A stretch of DNA of 64,000 bases from Hallella colorans. Lineage in GTDB: Bacteria > Bacteroidota > Bacteroidia > Bacteroidales > Bacteroidaceae. The notes beneath the pieces were generated by a model. That model had not been told where the DNA came from, ran no database searches, and was given only the letters and a program-made list of their open reading frames with translations. The stretch is from contig NZ_QENY01000001.1 of NCBI RefSeq assembly GCF_003096815.1, positions 165,630-229,629 on the forward strand. Direction: 5' to 3'. Both the position numbers and the translations under genes were made by a program. This document shows, piece by piece, positions 8,459 to 17,913 of this stretch (its first letter is position 1; the number at the start of each line of letters is the position of its first letter).

Positions 8459-9496
8459 CTATTTTCCTTTGAGCAGTGCTCCCTTGATACGTCCACCGAC
8501 ATTTCCCACAGCGGCACCTGCGCCTGCCATGGCAGCCTTGCCACCAGTGTATGCACCTTGTGCGCCACGCTGTGCTGTCTGGTTGACATTGCGACCGTAG
8601 GAGCCGATACCGCCTCCAGCTTCAATAATCCAACCTGCCACAGTAGGTACACAGAAGTAGCCTACAATACCGATAAGGAAGAAGACGATGTAATACCACG
8701 TTCCCGAATCAGGCAGATAGTTCGGATCGCTGAGCGCATCTATGTCTTTCTGCATCATCAGCACCTGTATCTTGGTAAGCAGTGCCGTAAGAATAGAGCT
8801 GACAGGCAGCCACAGATAGACCGATATATAGCGTGAGAACCAAGCCGTAAGTGATCCTGCAAGACCATCCCATACGGCTATGCCGAACACGATAGGTCCG
8901 AGTATCGAAAGGACAATCAGAATAAAGGTGCGAAGCGTGTCGATGATGAGTCCCGAAGCATGAAACAGCAATTCCAAAAAGTCGTGAACAAGTTTCATGA
9001 ACCATTGCTTGGTCTGATAGGCGGCACGCTCGGCATACATCCCCGCAATCGTCACGGCATCTTCTGGACCGATAATGCCCATTTCCTCTATCTTCTGGTC
9101 GAACTTTTCGTTGGAAACCAAATAAGCCGTCTCGGGATTCCTGAGGTAGGCTTCCTCCTGCAGCTTATCCCTTTTTGCGGTCAGTTCCGCCAAGTTGCCT
9201 TCCTGCTGATGTACCATCATCTCCGTTCCCTGCACTACGGGCGAGAGAACGGCATTCATCGTACCCAGTACGACTGTCGGGAAGAACATGATGCAGAAGC
9301 CCAAGACAAAGGGGCGTAGCAAAGGAAACACATCGATTGCCTCGGCACGAGCAATGGAAGCCCATACCCGAAGGGCAATATAAAAAAGCGCACCCAAGCC
9401 CGCTATCCCCTTAGCAATGCCCGTCATCTGGGCACAGAGTGGCATCATCTCGTCATAGGTGGAGCGTAGCAGCTCATGTAAACTGGCAAAATCCAT
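8459..9496 (-). CDS. traJ: conjugal transfer protein TraJ (VirB6-like)
   Basis: A 345-residue polytopic membrane protein. Hydrophobic segments occur near residues 28-45, 60-80, 170-205 and 210-240, with another near 265-290 (WYYIVFFLIGIVGYFCVP). The C-terminal tail is rich in Gly and Ala. It corresponds to the VirB6-like channel protein of CTnDOT-type transfer. The open frame can begin with TTG at 9502, but the ATG two codons later (MDFASLHELL) is the normal family start. In position between traI and traK. Confidence 0.9.
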   Translation of the reverse strand: MDFASLHELLRSTYDEMMPLCAQMTGIAKGIAGLGALFYIALRVWASIARAEAIDVFPLLRPFVLGFCIMFFPTVVLGTMNAVLSPVVQGTEMMVHQQEGNLAELTAKRDKLQEEAYLRNPETAYLVSNEKFDQKIEEMGIIGPEDAVTIAGMYAERAAYQTKQWFMKLVHDFLELLFHASGLIIDTLRTFILIVLSILGPIVFGIAVWDGLAGSLTAWFSRYISVYLWLPVSSILTALLTKIQVLMMQKDIDALSDPNYLPDSGTWYYIVFFLIGIVGYFCVPTVAGWIIEAGGGIGSYGRNVNQTAQRGAQGAYTGGKAAMAGAGAAVGNVGGRIKGALLKGK

Positions 9497-9549
9497 AAGC
9501 AAAAGTTTTTTTATGAAAGTTCGTTCAAGTTCTTTCTTTGTCTGTGGAT

Positions 9550-10179
9550 TTACCAGTACCTGCTTGCCGTGTTGCCGTAGAGTGCCTTGACAGAGGCAAG
9601 GTCGTTCTTCTCACGGGCACGGACATAACTCACGGAGATATTCTTCCTTGTATAGTACGACACCAAGGAGCGGTACTCGCGTAGTGTGGTATAGATACGG
9701 TCTATCTGCTGCATACGCTCGTGGTCGTTCATCGAGAAGACATTACTCTTGACGATGGACTTGAGTTCTTTCAGGCTCTCACCACTTTGCTCGAGAAGCT
9801 TGGTGTAGCCCGAAGCCATCGCAGCGAGTTCTGTCGGGCGGAAGTTCTTGTCAGAGAGCATCTTCTTGTAGGAAGTGACATAGACCTCAGAGATGTCGCC
9901 TACCATGAGAATACACTCCTTGACCTTATAGGCATCGCCTATGAGGTTATTCACCTTCTTTAGGGCATCGTAATACTTCTTGGTGTCGTTGTAGAGTTTT
10001 TCCACCTCCTTGAATCCGTCCAAGGTATTTTTTACTGTCTTCGAGGCGGTGGCTATCTCCTTGACCGTATTGGCAATGTTGCCGGCAAAGTTACCCGGGT
10101 CATAGACCGTCCACTGTGCGTGTGCTTTGGAAACTGAAAGGCTCAATCCTAAGAGAGCCATAAATAAAAACTTTTTCAT
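9550..10179 (-). CDS. traI: conjugal transfer protein TraI (DUF4141)
   Basis: A 209-residue exported helical protein with a signal peptide (about residues 1-21, ending SKAHAQ) and the DUF4141 start WTVYDPGNFAGNI. The rest is helical and coiled-coil-like (KTVKNTLDGFKEVEKLY and later), resembling VirB5-type proteins. Probably a periplasmic or pilus-associated component. It follows traG by 27 bases. Confidence 0.88.
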   Translation of the reverse strand: MKKFLFMALLGLSLSVSKAHAQWTVYDPGNFAGNIANTVKEIATASKTVKNTLDGFKEVEKLYNDTKKYYDALKKVNNLIGDAYKVKECILMVGDISEVYVTSYKKMLSDKNFRPTELAAMASGYTKLLEQSGESLKELKSIVKSNVFSMNDHERMQQIDRIYTTLREYRSLVSYYTRKNISVSYVRAREKNDLASVKALYGNTASRYW

Positions 10180-10206
10180 TGTTACTGCTATTTTGATTGT
10201 TCGTAC

Positions 10207-12720
10207 TTATTTCTTCTTATTATTTCTTTTCTCATTGGCAAGCTGTCGGATAGCGGTCTCTATATCGCCACCGAGTTGTTCCGCACGCTGCATGACCTCT
10301 ACCTTTTCTGTTTCCTCCGTGGTGTAGGTCAGGTATTCCTCCATGCTCACCTCCGTAGCATAGACAGCACTCTGCATACCGCCCAGACCTATCCACACCT
10401 CCTTGTAGAGTCGGTTCGGGTCATTGTTTTGATTGATGGAGAGTATCTGGCTCTTTTCCTTTTCCGAAAGACCGAGCATCGCCTGTATGCCATCGAACTT
10501 GGTCATGTACTTGCGCTGGTCAAGCAGTATCTTGCAGTCGGAGTTGTTGATGATGCTCTCCTTGACAATGGGCGACTGAATAATGTCATCCACCTCCTGC
10601 GTTACCACAATGGCTTCTCCGAAATACTTTCTTACCGTCTTGTAGAGATACTTGATGTAGTCTGCCATGTTTGCCGAAGCAATCGCCTTCCACGCTTCCT
10701 CAATAAGTATCATCTTGCGGATACCCTTTAATCGGCGCATCTTATTGATGAAGGCTTCCATGATGATAATCGTTACCACAGGGAAAAGGTCTTTATTATC
10801 CTTCACTTGATCGATTTCAAAGACGATGAAGCGTTTGGAGAGCAGGTCAATATTCTTGTCCGAGTTCAAAAGGAAGTCGTAACGACCGCCACGATAGTAT
10901 TGCTTCAATGTAGTTAAGAGGTTGTTAATGTTGAAGTCCGAGAGCGTTACCTTGATGTCACGCTTTTCCATATCCTTGCGGTACACGTCCCGCAGATACT
11001 CATAGAAGGTATTGAAGCAGGGAACGATGGTATGATCCGTCCTGATAAGTTCGATATAGGCATTGACGGCAGAACCGAGTTCGCCTGCTTCGGTCTTGGT
11101 GATATGTTCATCAGCACTTTTCCAGAGCGTGAGCAGCAGCGTACAGATACTCTCCCTTTTCTCTACATCGAAGAAGTAATCATCTGTATAAAAAGGGTTG
11201 AAGGATATCGGATTTTCATTGGTATAGGTAAAATACACACCGTCCTCACCCTTGGTCTTGCGGTGGATAAGTTCACACAAGCCTTGATATGAGTTACCCG
11301 TATCGACCAAGAGGACATGCGCTCCTTGCTCGTAATACTGGCGTACCATGTGGTTGGTAAAGAAAGACTTGCCACTACCCGAAGGACCCAAGATGAACTT
11401 GTTACGGTTGGTAATGACTCCTTTTTTCATCGGCAAATCCGATATATCCAGATGAATAGGTTTTCCAGAAAGGCGGTCAGCCATCTTGATGCCGAAGGGA
11501 GAGAGCGAGTCCTTATAGTTCGTCTCTGCCGTGAAGAAACAGAGGGCAGGCTCTATAAATGTATAGAATGACTCTTCTGCGGGAAAGTCAGCTGCATTGC
11601 CGGGAATACCCGCCCAGTAGAGCGTTGCCGCATCAATGGTGTTGTGGCGAGGGTGGCATTCCATAAGAGCAAGTGCAGAACCCACGTCATTCTTAATCTG
11701 GCGAAGTTCTTCCTTATCGCTACTCCATGCCAATACATTGAAGTGGGCACGGATAGAGGTCAGACCCTGTGAATGGGCAATATTGAGATACTCCTGTATC
11801 CACTCCTCGTTGATTTGGTTGCTACGGCTGTAGCGTGCCAGCGAGTGCATATTCCTTGCCTGCTTCTCGAAACGTTCCAAGTTAGCATCGCTGTCCTCGA
11901 TGAAGATATACTGGTTATAGATGTGGTTGCACGGCAGCATCAAGCCCACGGGAGCGGCAAAGGACAACCTGCAATCCGAGCGGTCGGTGGATAACCGCTC
12001 ATATCGGCTGTCCGTGCTGACCGCTGTCGGCAGGTCATCCGTGTCGGAGAGTGTGTGTAGACAAAGCATATTGTCGCCCACACGCACAAGGTCTGCGCCC
12101 AGACGGATGTCCTCCAAAGACGAATGCCCCTCTTCAGATAAAGAGAAATACCTGTCGAGCAGTCCTCCTTTTTCATTTGTGCCAACCAGCTCTTCTTCAG
12201 TCATGCGGACAATCCTTATCTGCTCGGTATCATTGATGATACGCTCGAACTGGTCTACGGCTTCCATGAACTTCATCACCTCGTCCTTGTTGGTGATTTC
12301 CTTAGGCAGCAGGTGTCCACGACAGAGTGAAGAGAAGTTACTCTGCTGAGCCATACGCTGCTTGTTGGTCTTGGTAAGGAAGAGATAGACAGAGTGGTAT
12401 AGATACGGGCGCTCGTTAAAGTGCCGTTCAGAGGAACGGGCAAGGAAGCTCAGTCCGCCATCGGAGAGCTTTCCTTGATAGTCCTCCTTAATAAACCAGT
12501 CCTGCTTGTGTACGATACTGTAATTGGGTAGTACCTTGATTGCCTTATGCCAGGCAGAGTGCATTGCTTCGTATTCTGTAGAAGTGACGGTAAAGAGTTC
12601 GGGCAGTTCCATACGGAATGCGACCGTAATATCTGCGTCCTTGCTCACCATGCAGCCCTGCTCGATGGAGAGCAGTGGAAACTTCGACTCCAAGGTACTT
12701 ATCTTACTGTTGTTTCTCAT
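10207..12720 (-). CDS. traG: TraG conjugation ATPase (VirB4-like)
   Basis: An 837-residue ATPase that energises the transfer apparatus from the cytoplasmic side. Walker A GPSGSGKS is at residues 445-452 and Walker B MILIEE at about 670-675, followed by the VTQE motif typical of VirB4 ATPases (AIVVTQEVDD). The N-terminal ~400 residues are the CagE/TrbE-like domain. Full length for the family. Its start overlaps the traF stop by 4 bases. No membrane span is present. Confidence 0.95.
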   Translation of the reverse strand: MRNNSKISTLESKFPLLSIEQGCMVSKDADITVAFRMELPELFTVTSTEYEAMHSAWHKAIKVLPNYSIVHKQDWFIKEDYQGKLSDGGLSFLARSSERHFNERPYLYHSVYLFLTKTNKQRMAQQSNFSSLCRGHLLPKEITNKDEVMKFMEAVDQFERIINDTEQIRIVRMTEEELVGTNEKGGLLDRYFSLSEEGHSSLEDIRLGADLVRVGDNMLCLHTLSDTDDLPTAVSTDSRYERLSTDRSDCRLSFAAPVGLMLPCNHIYNQYIFIEDSDANLERFEKQARNMHSLARYSRSNQINEEWIQEYLNIAHSQGLTSIRAHFNVLAWSSDKEELRQIKNDVGSALALMECHPRHNTIDAATLYWAGIPGNAADFPAEESFYTFIEPALCFFTAETNYKDSLSPFGIKMADRLSGKPIHLDISDLPMKKGVITNRNKFILGPSGSGKSFFTNHMVRQYYEQGAHVLLVDTGNSYQGLCELIHRKTKGEDGVYFTYTNENPISFNPFYTDDYFFDVEKRESICTLLLTLWKSADEHITKTEAGELGSAVNAYIELIRTDHTIVPCFNTFYEYLRDVYRKDMEKRDIKVTLSDFNINNLLTTLKQYYRGGRYDFLLNSDKNIDLLSKRFIVFEIDQVKDNKDLFPVVTIIIMEAFINKMRRLKGIRKMILIEEAWKAIASANMADYIKYLYKTVRKYFGEAIVVTQEVDDIIQSPIVKESIINNSDCKILLDQRKYMTKFDGIQAMLGLSEKEKSQILSINQNNDPNRLYKEVWIGLGGMQSAVYATEVSMEEYLTYTTEETEKVEVMQRAEQLGGDIETAIRQLANEKRNNKKK

Positions 12721-13052
12721 TGCTTCTTTCTTTTGGGTTGAAGGTTACAGATAAGGTGATAGACCGTCCGGCGGTTCAAAAGGTAGCGTGGGTGCATTCT
12801 CACGGCTCCCTTTTTCATGAGTCCGTATTGCCCATACTTTCGGTTCATGGCAAACGTTTGCCACACCACGAGGGTGGCACCCACTACGCCTATGACCAGA
12901 CAGGCTATTTGGCTCACTCCGCAGAGATAGAGAATGACCACGAGGATGAAGACAGCCAGCAATCCTCCTGCAAAGAGGAATAGGTACTGCGCCTTCAAGC
13001 CCTTGAACTCCACCGTCCGACCTACACCTTTGATGATTTCCCACTCAGCCAT
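12717..13052 (-). CDS. traF: conjugal transfer protein TraF (DUF4133)
   Basis: A small inner-membrane protein of about 111 residues with two adjacent membrane spans (LFLFAGGLLAVFILVVILYLCG and IACLVIGVVGATLVVWQTF), a basic loop and a C-terminus rich in Arg/Lys (NLQPKRKKQ). This is the VirB3-like DUF4133 protein, always beside the VirB4-like TraG. The frame extends upstream to 13118, but MAEWEIIKGVGR starting at 13052 is the normal start and lies just after the traE stop. Confidence 0.88.
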   Translation of the reverse strand: MAEWEIIKGVGRTVEFKGLKAQYLFLFAGGLLAVFILVVILYLCGVSQIACLVIGVVGATLVVWQTFAMNRKYGQYGLMKKGAVRMHPRYLLNRRTVYHLICNLQPKRKKQ

Positions 13053-13054
13053 TG

Positions 13055-13357
13055 TTACAAGAAGAAAGAACGTAGGATGGTGGCAGCCACGATGAGGAAG
13101 ATACACGCACCGAACCAAGAGGCTGCGGTCTTGCTCGTATCGGGGTCGCCACTAGAGAACTTGTTATAGACTTTTATTCCTCCGATCAAGCCCACCACGG
13201 CGCCGATGGCATAAATCAATTTGGTACCGGGGTCAAAATAACTGGTTACCATCTTTGTGGCTTCGTTGATGCCCGCCATTCCATTGCCCTGCGCATAAGC
13301 TCCTACGGTGGCGGCAGCCATCAGGAGCAGCATTGTGATTTTCTTTTTGTTGTTCAT
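13055..13357 (-). CDS. traE: conjugal transfer protein TraE (DUF4134)
   Basis: A 100-residue pilin-like protein (VirB2-type). It has a signal peptide (residues 1-22, ending GAYAQ), a mature N-terminus GNGMAGI, and two hydrophobic helices (LIYAIGAVVGLIGGIKVY and SWFGACIFLIVAATILRSFFL). The design matches DUF4134/TraE. It is followed two bases later by traF. The 154-base gap upstream separates it from traD. Confidence 0.9.
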   Translation of the reverse strand: MNNKKKITMLLLMAAATVGAYAQGNGMAGINEATKMVTSYFDPGTKLIYAIGAVVGLIGGIKVYNKFSSGDPDTSKTAASWFGACIFLIVAATILRSFFL

Positions 13358-13414
13358 TGCTGTTTTTATTTTAAGTTGTTAAACAAATTATTTTCATTTT
13401 GGTGAAAGTGACAA

Positions 13415-13476
13415 GGGGTAGCTCGGTTTTATCGTATGACAGATATTGGCAGATTGTTTTACTTTTGAGCCACCCC
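13415..13476. repeat. inverted repeat in the traD-traE gap
   Basis: GGGGTAGCTC (13415-13424) faces GAGCCACCCC (13467-13476), one mismatch over 10 pairs, with a 42-base loop. It lies between traD and traE and could shape transcript processing or partial termination inside the operon. No T-run follows. Confidence 0.4.
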
Positions 13477-13511
13477 CGCATCACTTTACAATATGAATAA
13501 AAACATTAGTC

Positions 13512-14285
13512 TTACAGATAGTATGACAGTGGACGCTCGCCCATATCGTCAGTTTCCGTCATCAGATTGTCAGAAGAGTTCTTTCTGGAGGCATCGAAAG
13601 TGGACAATTCATCTGTCTGCTCTTCTCCTTCCTCTGCGCTTCGGATTTTATCCAGCAGGATGGACTGCTCACCTTGCATTTTGGCGACATACTCCTTGTA
13701 TTTCTCCATAAAGTCAGTGCCTTTAAGTTGACCGACAATTTCCTTGACTTCGACATCATCTACCTCATCACTGTTCTTACGCCACTTTCTCATGCGACCT
13801 AAGTCACGTGCGAGGATAGATTGACTGGATACCTCGCCATCTTCAGATGCGGACTCAATAGGCAGACTCAGATCCTCGCGAGCAACCTCGTTTTCGTCCT
13901 CTCTTTCCATCTCATAGCTAACCTCCATCTCGTTATCCTCTTCCTTCATGTCATCTTTATTTTCGGAGTTTTGCGGTACAAAATTATTACTATTCTGCTT
14001 TGAATTTTCAGATGAAGAAGCAGAGGGAACTTGTGGGATAATAGGGGAAATGGAACGGCTTTTGCCAATCAGTACAAACTCGGCTTGATCTTCTGTTCCT
14101 TCTCCTTTTTGTCCGTCTTTTTCCTTCGTCGCTTCATTCTCCTTAGTCTGCTCATTGCCCTTTTTATTTTTCTTGATAAGGATGCCATACGGAGATACAT
14201 ACCGCATATAGAAGTACAGGATACCCAGCATTATCCAAATGATGATGAGTATCAGTATAAAACTGAAAAGTATTGTTTCCATCAT
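13512..14285 (-). CDS. conjugal transfer protein TraD-like
   Basis: A 257-residue protein with one N-terminal membrane span (residues 2-27, rich in Leu/Ile) and a long charged cytoplasmic tail dominated by Glu, Lys, Ser and Asn. A segment GRMRKWRKNSDEVDDVEVKE near residue 165 looks folded. Position between the DUF3408 gene and traE matches TraD (DUF4122-type) of the CTnDOT operon. It overlaps the upstream gene by 4 bases. Role in transfer not established; low-complexity middle makes the call depend mainly on position. Confidence 0.7.
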   Translation of the reverse strand: MMETILFSFILILIIIWIMLGILYFYMRYVSPYGILIKKNKKGNEQTKENEATKEKDGQKGEGTEDQAEFVLIGKSRSISPIIPQVPSASSSENSKQNSNNFVPQNSENKDDMKEEDNEMEVSYEMEREDENEVAREDLSLPIESASEDGEVSSQSILARDLGRMRKWRKNSDEVDDVEVKEIVGQLKGTDFMEKYKEYVAKMQGEQSILLDKIRSAEEGEEQTDELSTFDASRKNSSDNLMTETDDMGERPLSYYL

Positions 14286-14809
14286 AGTGTTATTGTTGTC
14301 TTGCGTCTTTGTTTTGCTGCCGCACTGTTGAGCAATTCGAAATGTTCACGCAGGTGTTCCCTAAGAATGTTGTCTATATATGCGGCTATGGAAACACGCT
14401 CCCCCAAGTCCTGCAACACGTTGCGCAGGTTCTGCAGCGTTTCCAGATTAATGGAGAAGGCTGTCCGCATTTGGGAGCGGACGGGATGAAAGTACAGGGA
14501 ACGGTAGTCCTCTATGGAAAGGGAGGACACGCAGGGCTTTTCCATTCTCGGCTTCCTTTCCCGTTTCTGTTCCGTGTTCCCCGTTTCCTCTCTTTCTATT
14601 TCATCTACCGGTTTTTCTTTTGCTGTTTTCGTTTCTTTCGTCTCTTCTAAATTATTGTCTTCCTCCCCTGATGTTGCTGGGGAGGACTCAGTATCCTCGG
14701 AAGGGTCGAAGGAGTTTGGTATCGTGACAGGTTTCACCACGACATTGTCCTCTGCCATTTTCTTCAGCTTGTTTTCCAGCTGTTGCTTTCTTTCTTCAAT
14801 CGTTGCCAT
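14282..14809 (-). CDS. DUF3408 conjugal transfer protein (TraB/TraC-like)
   Basis: A 175-residue protein with an N-terminal coiled-coil segment (EERKQQLENKLKKMAE), a low-complexity acidic middle, and a C-terminal folded domain (SLSIEDYRSLYF, then FSINLETLQNLRNVL and AAYIDNILREHLREH) that matches DUF3408. Such proteins follow the ParA-like TraA in CTnDOT-type operons; the ribbon-helix-helix look of the C-terminus suggests DNA binding. It overlaps traA by 14 bases. Confidence 0.8.
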   Translation of the reverse strand: MATIEERKQQLENKLKKMAEDNVVVKPVTIPNSFDPSEDTESSPATSGEEDNNLEETKETKTAKEKPVDEIEREETGNTEQKRERKPRMEKPCVSSLSIEDYRSLYFHPVRSQMRTAFSINLETLQNLRNVLQDLGERVSIAAYIDNILREHLREHFELLNSAAAKQRRKTTITL

Positions 14810-15599
14810 TTTCTGTTTTCGTTTTTAGTTTGAGACGTTGAATTATCTCATTGACGAGTTCGTCCAGCCCTGTACCCATTCGTAATCCCCTTGCAGGGGG
14901 CTGATAGGTAGAGCGGAACACTCCGCGCAGTCCGTATGTGGAAAGTTCGTGAGAGAAGCGGTGCGTGGCATATACATAGCCGGGCAGGAGCGTGAGTTCG
15001 TATTCGTCGATGAGCTTTGTATATTCATCGATGATGATGTTCCTTACTCTTCTGTCCACCTTGTTCCAGAACAGGATAATATCCTTTATCCGGGAGTCGG
15101 ACATCGAAACTCCAATCTCCGTGATAGTCTTGGCGTATGCCAGACATGAAACCAGCGACTGAATGTCGGCTTCAATCGGAGAAAGGATATAGTCCATCTG
15201 AAGGGACAGTTCCATCAGTTCGGTTGTTCCGGCATGTCCCGGGAAATCAAATATAACCAACTGGTACTTCTCGTTGCTGATTCCGTCGATTTTACTTCGT
15301 GCAGTCCTGACGGCTTCCTTGGGTGCGGACTTGTAAATTCTGTATGCTTTTTTGCCAAGGTGATGAAAGTACTCCTGCATGGATTTGGAAAGTTCTTCGC
15401 TCTCCTGAACGATACTTTTCTCACGTTCCCTCAGTTTGTAGAAAGAGTCTTGCGACAGGTCGCAGTCCATCACGAAGAGGTTGATGCCTTGTTCGTAGTA
15501 CAATATGCTGCTTACGATTTCGGCAAGAGTACTTTTTCCCACTCCTCCCTTTTGCGAGGAGAACCCCAAAAAGAGGGGGCGTTGTTGTTTGTTCTCCAT
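14796..15599 (-). CDS. traA: TraA, ParA-family ATPase
   Basis: A 267-residue ParA/MinD-type ATPase with a deviant Walker A motif (KGGVGKST, about residues 18-25) and a Walker B-like LVIFDFPGH near residue 115. It is the first gene of the tra operon. Partner DUF3408 protein follows with a 14-base overlap, as ParA-type ATPases usually work with a DNA-binding partner. Soluble, no signal peptide. Likely role is positioning or maintenance of the element or of its transfer complex. Confidence 0.88.
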   Translation of the reverse strand: MENKQQRPLFLGFSSQKGGVGKSTLAEIVSSILYYEQGINLFVMDCDLSQDSFYKLREREKSIVQESEELSKSMQEYFHHLGKKAYRIYKSAPKEAVRTARSKIDGISNEKYQLVIFDFPGHAGTTELMELSLQMDYILSPIEADIQSLVSCLAYAKTITEIGVSMSDSRIKDIILFWNKVDRRVRNIIIDEYTKLIDEYELTLLPGYVYATHRFSHELSTYGLRGVFRSTYQPPARGLRMGTGLDELVNEIIQRLKLKTKTENGND

Positions 15600-15760
15600 A
15601 ATGATAATTTCTTAGTTTATATTATTTGTCTATTTGATGTTTGGATGTTCTTTTACTCTTAAGAGTTATCAGCAGACAGTTTGTTTTGACTACATTTGGT
15701 TCATACGATAGTCCTAAAGAACTATTTCGAGTTCTTACAATCTGTTGTACTGACAATAGT

Positions 15761-15772
15761 TTGTCATGACAA
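15761..15772. promoter_or_regulatory. palindrome upstream of traA, possible operator
   Basis: TTGTCATGACAA is a perfect 12-bp palindrome about 160 bases upstream of traA in the non-coding gap. Related half-sites (TGACAATAG, AATTGTTATG) sit on both sides. This clustering fits a regulator binding site for the tra operon. The regulator is not known from this window. Confidence 0.35.
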
Positions 15773-16083
15773 TAAATTGTTATGAATATGTATTGTTCCT
15801 TCTTGTCATCTTTGGTGCAAGCAGGCGGTAATATGATATATCTTTTGCTTGTGTTATCATACCATTGTTCGCTCGTTCTGATTGCAAAATAAATGATATT
15901 TCTGCTGATTTTATTACAGCGATGAAGTGCAGGGAAATACGAGGAAAAAGAGTGAATATCGCTGATAATGAGATATTTGAAAATCTGCCGTAACTTTGCA
16001 GGCGAGAATAATACATGGAGGTAACGTCCCGAAGCAGACACCCCACAAGGGTGGATACTTCAATCGTATCAACTCTTGATATT

Positions 16084-16138
16084 GGCAAGGTGTGTCTTTG
16101 TCCGACAAACTCCGTTTTTGCCGACAAAGACCCTTGCC
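16084..16138 (+). other. oriT-like nested inverted repeat upstream of mobA
   Basis: Two stacked inverted repeats face each other: GGCAAGG (16084-16090) with CCTTGCC (16132-16138), and inside it GTCTTTGTC (16094-16102) with GACAAAGAC (16123-16131). The hairpin lies about 50 bases before mobA. A very similar hairpin precedes the second mobA near 63.2 kb, and the sequence between hairpin and gene (ACTCCAAAGTCGT) is also shared. Conservation beside two mobA genes supports an origin of transfer or relaxosome binding site. The nick position cannot be given. The rest of the 590-base gap upstream holds no convincing gene. Confidence 0.6.
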
Positions 16139-16189
16139 CCAAAGGGGAATTAAATTACTCCAAAGTCGTAATTACAAAAAGGAAAGATA

Positions 16190-16570
16190 ATGAATGACAA
16201 GATTGAACGATGGGACAGATGGGACACCCGGCTTCCCAACCCAAAAGATCAGCAAAGAGCGATTGATTTGTTTCAGCGTTCGGGCGCAGAAACCAAGTCG
16301 GATTTTGTGCGTGGTCGCATTCTTGGGGAGAGTTTCAAGGTGATAACGGTGGACAAATCTGCCGTGGAATACTACCGAAAACTCTCAGAACTGACGGCAC
16401 AAATCCATAAAATTGGCGTGCTCTATAACCAGACCGTGCGTGCCATTAACAGCTATCATTCGGTCAAGACCGCACAGATTCTGCTTGAAAAGTTGGAGAA
16501 ACTCTCGGCTCAAATCATTGCATTGCAAGAACAGGCTATCCGTCTGACCATAGACTATCGCAAGAAATGA
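16190..16570 (+). CDS. mobA: MobA, relaxosome accessory protein
   Basis: A 126-residue basic, helical protein matching the MobA accessory proteins of CTnDOT-type mobilization modules: WDRWDTR near the start, SDFVRGRILGESFKVI in the middle and a helical C-terminus. These bind near oriT and help the relaxase. Its last bases overlap the mobB start by 4 (ATGA). It is paralogous to the gene at 62687-63115, with the central block SDFVR-RILGESFKVITVDKS nearly identical. Confidence 0.85.
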   Translation: MNDKIERWDRWDTRLPNPKDQQRAIDLFQRSGAETKSDFVRGRILGESFKVITVDKSAVEYYRKLSELTAQIHKIGVLYNQTVRAINSYHSVKTAQILLEKLEKLSAQIIALQEQAIRLTIDYRKK

Positions 16571-17847
16571 TAGCGAAGATTTCTGCAACGGAGAACCTTG
16601 GAGGAGCACTCGGCTATAACTTCAAAAAGGTAGAGAAAGAGGAAGCAAGCATTCTTTTTGCCCAAAACTTGTATCAAAACAAAGAGGGAACATATACGAT
16701 GGCAGAGGTATTTGCCGATATGGAGTCTTTGATACCGGAAAAATGCCGAACAAAGAAGATGGTGTTCCATTGCTCGCTCAATCCACACCCGGACGAAAAA
16801 CTATCCGATGAAATACTCGCACAGATTGTCAAGGAGTATATGGAAGCACTCGGCTATGGCAAGCAACCCTACATCGTGTTCAAGCATAACGACATCGCTC
16901 GTGAGCATATCCACATTGTGTCGCTTCGGATAAATGGTGAGGGAAAGAAAATCAACGACAAATTTGAGAAGCGAAGAAGCAAGAAGATTACTGATACCTT
17001 GGAAAGGAAATACAATCTAATCCCAAGTTCAAAGGTTGGAGAGAAAGCGATAACAGAAACGCCAAAGGTGGATACCACAAAAGGAAATATCAAGGAGCAG
17101 GTGGCAAGTATTCTTCGCATGGTGATGAAACATTATCGTTTCTGTTCTTTGGGCGAACTGAACGCCATTTTGGGCAAATATAACCTTGCCGTAGAGGAAA
17201 TCAAAACAGAGTTTCGGGGAAAGAAATATGACGGACTTGTCTATGTTCCGACTAATGACAAGGGAGACAAGGTAAGCAGCCCTATCCACGCCTCGGACAT
17301 TGGACGTGGTGTGGGCTATACAGCCGTGCAGAACAGGATGCAGAAGTCCAAACAAGCTATCAAGCCATTGATATCAATCATAAGGTACAGGGTGTTACAA
17401 ACAATGCGTACCTCTCTAAAGACAGAGGAAGAACTTCAGCAAAGACTGGAGGAACAAGGCTTGCGTGTGTTTATCCGAAAAAACGAAAGCGGGCGAATAT
17501 ATGGTATCACGTTCATTGACGACAAGGAGGGAATTGCTCTTAATGGCTCACGATTGGGCAAGGGATATGCCGCCAATGTTTTTAATGCCTATTTCTCCAA
17601 TCCTGCCCATAACCCATTCTTGGACGAAACCTTGTATGGCAGTCCGTCTGTCCATTTGGAACAATCGGCAACCGTTCAACCCTCGCAGCCAAATACGGAG
17701 GAAAGCGACAACCTTGTCGATGAACTTATCGAAAGTATGGCAGATGGCTCATTCCTATCTACGGGCAACGATGATTGGAAGGAGGCGGCGTGGCAGCGTA
17801 AGCTCCGCAGGCAGAGTAAGGTAAATCTTAGGCGTCGAAAACATTAA
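16567..17847 (+). CDS. mobB: MobB relaxase
   Basis: A 426-residue relaxase/mobilization nuclease. The HUH-type metal site is visible: H107 and EHIHIVS with H114 and H116. A conserved start MIAKISATEN, the RRSKKITDTLERKY helix near residue 138 and a basic C-terminus (RRQSKVNLRRRKH) fit the family. A catalytic Tyr is expected in the N-terminal part (YNFKKVE, Y17, is a candidate). It nicks oriT and leads the strand into the recipient. It overlaps mobA and is followed 66 bases later by mobC. Confidence 0.92.
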   Translation: MIAKISATENLGGALGYNFKKVEKEEASILFAQNLYQNKEGTYTMAEVFADMESLIPEKCRTKKMVFHCSLNPHPDEKLSDEILAQIVKEYMEALGYGKQPYIVFKHNDIAREHIHIVSLRINGEGKKINDKFEKRRSKKITDTLERKYNLIPSSKVGEKAITETPKVDTTKGNIKEQVASILRMVMKHYRFCSLGELNAILGKYNLAVEEIKTEFRGKKYDGLVYVPTNDKGDKVSSPIHASDIGRGVGYTAVQNRMQKSKQAIKPLISIIRYRVLQTMRTSLKTEEELQQRLEEQGLRVFIRKNESGRIYGITFIDDKEGIALNGSRLGKGYAANVFNAYFSNPAHNPFLDETLYGSPSVHLEQSATVQPSQPNTEESDNLVDELIESMADGSFLSTGNDDWKEAAWQRKLRRQSKVNLRRRKH

Positions 17848-17867
17848 ACAAACGAGCATTTCTTTCT

Positions 17868-17884
17868 CCCCTCCTTTGGAGGGG
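17868..17884. repeat. GC-rich hairpin between mobB and mobC
   Basis: CCCCTCC-ttt-GGAGGGG forms a perfect 7-bp stem in the 66-base gap, followed by a run of G. No T-run follows, so it is more likely a short repeat-type element or mRNA structure than a terminator. Confidence 0.5.
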
Positions 17885-17913
17885 ACGGGGGAGGCTCCCA
17901 AAACAATACGATT

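Noticed and set aside
15622..16142. Minus-strand frames between traA and mobA
   Set aside because: Composition is not protein-like, the frames overlap each other, and the stretch contains the oriT-like hairpin and palindromes conserved as DNA.
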